8,629 nt of DNA from Clostridia bacterium (GTDB lineage: Bacteria; Bacillota; Clostridia; Oscillospirales; Acutalibacteraceae): assembly GCA_900764115.1 (NCBI GenBank), contig CAAFMR010000026.1, positions 1-8,629 on the forward strand. The letters are read 5' to 3'. The notes under the pieces are model-generated. The model was not told where the DNA came from. It was given only the letters and a program-made list of their open reading frames with translations, and did not search any database. Below are positions 5,104 through 8,629 of this stretch, one piece after another (within the stretch, counting starts at the first letter, position 1; each line of letters begins with the position of its first letter). The translations under genes were made by a program, and so were the position numbers.

Positions 5104-7589
5104 ACGGTTTCTCCTCCTTCATAAACATCTAAAAGCACCGGTCCGTCCACGCCATAGGGCTGCGCCGGTTCACCCAGCGCTCCCGCCGCCGTCGTGTATA
5201 CCGTCACCCGAATGTGATTTTCCCCCGGATGAAGACGGTCGGTGGATACCCGATAGGGCTGCCACAGAATTTCTCCCGCCGGCTCCCCGTTGATCTCCAC
5301 CGTCGCCACATTGCGCAGCGCCGCAAACCGCAGCACCGCCCAGCGCACCGGCCGCTCCAGCCGCAGCGTATAGGTATAGGTGACGGTCGGCGCCCCGCCG
5401 CACCGGGGGGCTGAAATCCGTTCCGCCGGGGCGGTGACTACCGTTTCCCCCACAGAGATGGTCCACATACCGTCCAGCGGAATACTCGCCCGCAAACGGC
5501 GAGACGGCAACGGGGGCAGAGCCGCCGTATCGCCCAGCACATACACCGCCGAGGAATAAGCGGGCAGCTCCAGCGCCACCGATACGCCCGTCTCCGTCAT
5601 CTGATAGGCGCAGGTCTGCCGCGCCCCCGTCAGCGCATCCCACCGCGCCGGCGCCTGCTTTTCCGGGAACGTGACCGTGTGCCGCACGGCGCCGCTATTT
5701 TCATTGACGATGAAATACACCGTTCGGCTGCCGCACTCCCGCACGTAGCAGCGGATGCCTTCATCCGGCTCCGACAGCCGGATAAGGGGCTGCACCGCCT
5801 CCCGGAAGCCCTTGATGGCAAACAGGCAGTTCACGTTAAACCGATAGGTGAATTTGCGGTAGAAATAATATTCCTCCACATACCCCACCGTTTCCAGCTG
5901 CAGCAGCTCCGCCAGCAGCCGGGCATACGCATCCCGATGCTCCGCCTCGATGCACCGGGGGCAATGGCGCAGAAACGCCACCGGAATGCCCTGACGGGCT
6001 AACGCCGCGATTTTTTCCAGCGTGGCATAGGGCAGATATCGGGCGATCACCGCCAGCGCCGCAAAACGCTCCTGTCCCGCCGCAAAGCGCCCGTCGGATA
6101 CCGCCGTATCCGCAAAAGCGTCGTCATCCACCAGGCAGCAGTCATACTGCGCCTCCTCCAGCCCCCGCACGACGGCGTTGACATCCCGGTCCAGCGCCCG
6201 CACCGGCTCCCGATTGGCGGGGTCATATTCCGCCTGGCAGGAAGCGATGGGATAATACACCGCCAGCGCCCCCCGGGGCTGACCCGCCGTCAGCAGCCCG
6301 CACAGCCGCATAGTATAGTCGGCATAGCAATGCCAGAAGGGGTACGCCGGGCTCTGAAAGAAAAAGGAGGGCGGGGCGTCTGTCTTGCGAAAATCCGCAA
6401 TATCATAAAAGAATGCGTGGATCACAAACAGATTGACCCCCCGCACCAGCTGAAAATCCGTCCAGCGCCGCATATCCTGCATGGCGCAGTCCCATCCGCT
6501 CTGGGCAAAGGTCTCCGACAGCACCCGGGGCATACCGTGCTGGCGGGCGATGGAGGAAACCAACCGCTCGCTGATAGCCCCCGGGGCATATTCAATCCGG
6601 TCCAGCCCCGCATAGGAAAATTCGGACAGCACCTGACCGAAATTCCCCTGCGTACCCACCTGCAGATGCAGATAATCCTCATAGTGAAGATGTCCGATCA
6701 GCTTCATCCCATACCGTTCGCAGAACAGCCGCTGGGGACGGAAGAAATACTCCCGGTACATGGCGCACACCGTCTGCTGAAAATCCCGGCGCAACCGGGG
6801 CGTCACCGCCGGGTCAAATTCAAACAGATGCGGCAGCTGCTCCACAAGGTCATAGCCGTTTCGCCGGGCAAAATATGCCGGCACTCCCTCGCTCCATACC
6901 AGGGAGCCATCGTCGCTGCGGTCGGACCAGGGCAGCATCAGCCCATTGCAAAAGCCCGCCTCATCGCTGAAAAAGCCCAGCAGCGTTTCCCCCATATCCG
7001 CCCCGAACCGGCGGGCATATTCCTCATGGGTCAGCCGCAAAAACGCGCCGGTTGCCGCCGGATTCAGCAGGTCGATATAATACGTGCTGCCATACGCCAC
7101 CTTCCAGTGGGTATAGCGCAGCACAAACACCCGCCGCGCCCGACCGGTATCCGCTGCGTCCACCCGCTCCCAGCCGGCAGCGGTGCGGCAAAACGCCGCC
7201 ACCACAGCAACCGTCTGCGCATCCTGCAGCGTTTCGCCGGCTGCCAGATCGTAGTGCTGCAGGTGCTTGCCGCAATAATCGGGATTTTCCGCCAGCACCC
7301 GTCCGCCGGCGTAGCCGGAGGGCCAGTTATTCTCGTCATACAGCCAGAATCGCATTCCCAGCCGTTTTCCTTCCCGGATAGCGTGGGCAATGCAGGCAAA
7401 CCATTCCTCGGAAAAATAGGGCGTCTCCAGCCCATAGCGGGCATGAATTATGCACTGACTGATATGCTGCCCGTGCATCAGCTCCAGCTGCCGGGTAATC
7501 TCCCCCGGCTCCAACTTCCCATTCCAGAACCAGAACGGCACGGTGGTGAATTCCGAGGAGGGGTGCTGAAAGCGCTCATACAAATCCAT
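5100..7589 (-). CDS. Large GH106-like glycoside hydrolase with C-terminal sugar-binding domain
   Basis: The 829-residue protein begins with PFWFWNGKLEPGEITRQLE (about residues 18-36), then IIHARYGLETPY and LYDENNWPSGYAGGRV (83-98). This is the strand and loop order of the TIM-barrel enzymes related to GH106 alpha-L-rhamnosidases and many unassigned clostridial glycosidases. Likely catalytic acids are Glu210 in GFFSDEAGF and Glu359 in VLSETFAQSGW. That second motif is followed by VRGVNLFVIHAFFYD, as in this superfamily. A beta-rich C-terminal domain from about residue 700 (LDGMWTISVG and LRNVATVEINGEPAGEILWQPYRV) resembles the GH2-type sugar-binding jelly roll. There is no signal peptide, suggesting cytoplasmic action on imported sugar. 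It starts 18 bases after the permease stop with a GGAGGG ribosome site, and overlaps the next gene by four bases. Rhamnosidase activity is only a possibility. Confidence 0.82.
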   Translation of the reverse strand: MDLYERFQHPSSEFTTVPFWFWNGKLEPGEITRQLELMHGQHISQCIIHARYGLETPYFSEEWFACIAHAIREGKRLGMRFWLYDENNWPSGYAGGRVLAENPDYCGKHLQHYDLAAGETLQDAQTVAVVAAFCRTAAGWERVDAADTGRARRVFVLRYTHWKVAYGSTYYIDLLNPAATGAFLRLTHEEYARRFGADMGETLLGFFSDEAGFCNGLMLPWSDRSDDGSLVWSEGVPAYFARRNGYDLVEQLPHLFEFDPAVTPRLRRDFQQTVCAMYREYFFRPQRLFCERYGMKLIGHLHYEDYLHLQVGTQGNFGQVLSEFSYAGLDRIEYAPGAISERLVSSIARQHGMPRVLSETFAQSGWDCAMQDMRRWTDFQLVRGVNLFVIHAFFYDIADFRKTDAPPSFFFQSPAYPFWHCYADYTMRLCGLLTAGQPRGALAVYYPIASCQAEYDPANREPVRALDRDVNAVVRGLEEAQYDCCLVDDDAFADTAVSDGRFAAGQERFAALAVIARYLPYATLEKIAALARQGIPVAFLRHCPRCIEAEHRDAYARLLAELLQLETVGYVEEYYFYRKFTYRFNVNCLFAIKGFREAVQPLIRLSEPDEGIRCYVRECGSRTVYFIVNENSGAVRHTVTFPEKQAPARWDALTGARQTCAYQMTETGVSVALELPAYSSAVYVLGDTAALPPLPSRRLRASIPLDGMWTISVGETVVTAPAERISAPRCGGAPTVTYTYTLRLERPVRWAVLRFAALRNVATVEINGEPAGEILWQPYRVSTDRLHPGENHIRVTVYTTAAGALGEPAQPYGVDGPVLLDVYEGGETV

Positions 7590-7607
7590 ATCGCCGTCCC
7601 TCCGCCG

Positions 7608-8567
7608 TCAGCCCACGATACCGGTGCGCTGCACGCTCTCGGTGAAATACCGCTGCATAATAATATAGAACACCGTTAGGGGAATGATGGTCAGCAGACA
7701 CGCCGCCTGAATGAGCGTCACCACCTGATAACGGTCCAGCGCCGCCCCCAGCGGGCTGATGGTCGCCAGATTTTCGTTGAGGTATTCCAGCGAGGTGGAA
7801 ATGGTCCGCAGCGAGTCCATATAGGTGGAGGTATAAAACGTATCGTTATAGTACCAGACGATGGAGAAGATCAGCACCGTCACGATCTCCGATTTAGCGT
7901 TGGGAACAATAATGCGGGCAAAGCAGCTATAGGGACCGCAGCCGTCAATATACGCCGCCTCCTCCAGCTCCTTGGGCATACTGATAAAAAACTGCCGATA
8001 GAGGAAAATAAACAACCCGGAACGGATTCCGGCACCGAACAGCGCCGGCAGCCACATCACAAAGGGGGTATTCACCAGTCGAATCCCCTCAAATTTACCG
8101 GTAAACAGCCAGTTGAGCGCCGAGAAAATATACGCCACATCAAAAGAGCGGTATTGCAGATAGGAGGAGATGAGTGTCGTGGATGCCGGCACGATGATGG
8201 TGAAGATCACCAGCACAAACAGCACATTTCTCCCCCGGAACTGAAACCGGGCAAAGCCGTATGCCACCACACAGCACACCGCCGTCTGCAGCACGGCGCT
8301 CACCAGATCCAGATAGACCGTATTCCACGCCGCCTTCGGAAACTCCATATACTGCCATGCCTGGGTGATATTCTCCATCGTCAGCGACAGGGGAATCCAC
8401 ACCACATTGGGGTTATACATCTCCGCCACCGGGCGAAACGCCACGCTGATCATATACAGCACCGGATACAGCACAATAAACCCAATTTCAATCAGTATCC
8501 CGGCGCGCAGCAGGGAAATCACCCACTGCTTGGTTTTTTTGAGCGCTCTGGTTTTGGTCATAGCCAT
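7608..8567 (-). CDS. Carbohydrate ABC transporter permease, CUT1 family (MalG/LplC type)
   Basis: This is an inner-membrane subunit of an oligosaccharide importer, 319 residues, normal for the family. About six membrane segments are visible, near residues 18-43, 83-106, 113-136, 166-192, 226-246 and 281-305. The cytoplasmic EAA loop that contacts the ATPase is EEAAYIDGCGPYSCFARIIVP (about 202-222); the usual Pro a few residues later is Ser (PNAKS). The N-terminus and the C-terminal QRYFTESVQRTGIVG are typical of LplC/YtcP-like second permeases (the usual ending is FVKGVMIGSVKG). The ATG at 8567 is preferred over the ATG two codons later because AGGGGG lies 8 bases before it. It follows the first permease by 5 bases and precedes the GH106-like gene. 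The binding protein and ATPase genes are not in the window. Confidence 0.94.
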   Translation of the reverse strand: MAMTKTRALKKTKQWVISLLRAGILIEIGFIVLYPVLYMISVAFRPVAEMYNPNVVWIPLSLTMENITQAWQYMEFPKAAWNTVYLDLVSAVLQTAVCCVVAYGFARFQFRGRNVLFVLVIFTIIVPASTTLISSYLQYRSFDVAYIFSALNWLFTGKFEGIRLVNTPFVMWLPALFGAGIRSGLFIFLYRQFFISMPKELEEAAYIDGCGPYSCFARIIVPNAKSEIVTVLIFSIVWYYNDTFYTSTYMDSLRTISTSLEYLNENLATISPLGAALDRYQVVTLIQAACLLTIIPLTVFYIIMQRYFTESVQRTGIVG

Positions 8568-8572
8568 CTCTC

Positions 8573-8629
8573 TTACCCCCTGTACTTGACCCGCCGGCCG
8601 ATGATCAAAAACACCAGCGCCAGCACCAC
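8573..8629 (-). CDS. C-terminal end of the first sugar ABC permease (LplB/MalF type), cut by the window edge
   Basis: The last 18 codons read VVLALVFLIIGRRVKYRG and then TAA: the end of a membrane helix with a short positively charged cytoplasmic tail, as in partner permeases of CUT1 importers. Its last codons (AGG GGG TAA) also form the ribosome site of the next permease, whose ATG comes 5 bases later. Too little is visible for more than a context-based call. Confidence 0.75.
   Translation of the reverse strand: MVLALVFLIIGRRVKYRG

Noticed and set aside
4039..5124. 361-residue plus-strand open frame opposite the propeller glycosidase
   Set aside because: Antisense shadow: composition rich in His, Arg, Pro and Ile, no domain, and the minus strand carries coherent blade motifs.
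6330..7679. 449-residue plus-strand open frame opposite the GH106-like gene
   Set aside because: Antisense shadow spanning a real gene boundary, with low-complexity His/Pro/Gln composition.

Overview
The window looks like chromosomal DNA from a GC-rich gut-type Clostridia, most likely Oscillospiraceae/Ruminococcaceae. This rests on the protein styles (clostridial RluA with an NRIDR motif, hexameric NADP-type GdhA, an unnamed protein family I associate with Ruminococcaceae, LplB/LplC-type sugar permeases), strong AGGAGG-like ribosome sites and Bacillota-style promoters with extended -10 boxes. I see no mobile element, CRISPR array, tRNA or rRNA.

Layout. (1) Positions 1-1367: the 3' part of an RluA-family pseudouridine synthase gene (+), meeting tail to tail with ruvX/yqgF (-); their stop codons share TTAA. 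(2) Positions 1368-1601: a compact control region with two back-to-back promoters, one for ruvX (-) and one for the next gene (+). (3) Positions 1602-2222: a gene for a small protein with an N-terminal domain resembling the RRXRR/PLMP domain of IscB-type proteins, followed by a helical tail. It has a strong promoter, a strong ribosome site and a strong terminator, but an ATC codon where the start should be. (4) Positions 2268-3937: an AT-rich regulatory region and gdhA, NADP-type glutamate dehydrogenase, ending in tandem terminators. (5) Positions 4087-8629: a minus-strand sugar-utilisation operon that continues beyond the right edge. In order of transcription it holds the end of a first ABC permease, a second ABC permease, a large GH106-like glycosidase and a five-bladed beta-propeller glycosidase. 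These four genes are separated by 5 and 18 bases and then overlap by 4.

How they work together. The rluA, ruvX and gdhA genes are housekeeping functions (RNA modification, rRNA processing or Holliday-junction-type nuclease, ammonium assimilation or glutamate catabolism). The minus-strand operon would import an oligosaccharide through a CUT1-type transporter and cut it in the cytoplasm, since neither glycosidase has a signal peptide. The substrate cannot be read from the sequence; GH106 resemblance hints at a rhamnose-containing glycan. The most unusual locus is 1488-2267, because of its apparent ATC start, a second well-placed internal ATG, and its RRXRR/PLMP-like domain outside any nuclease.
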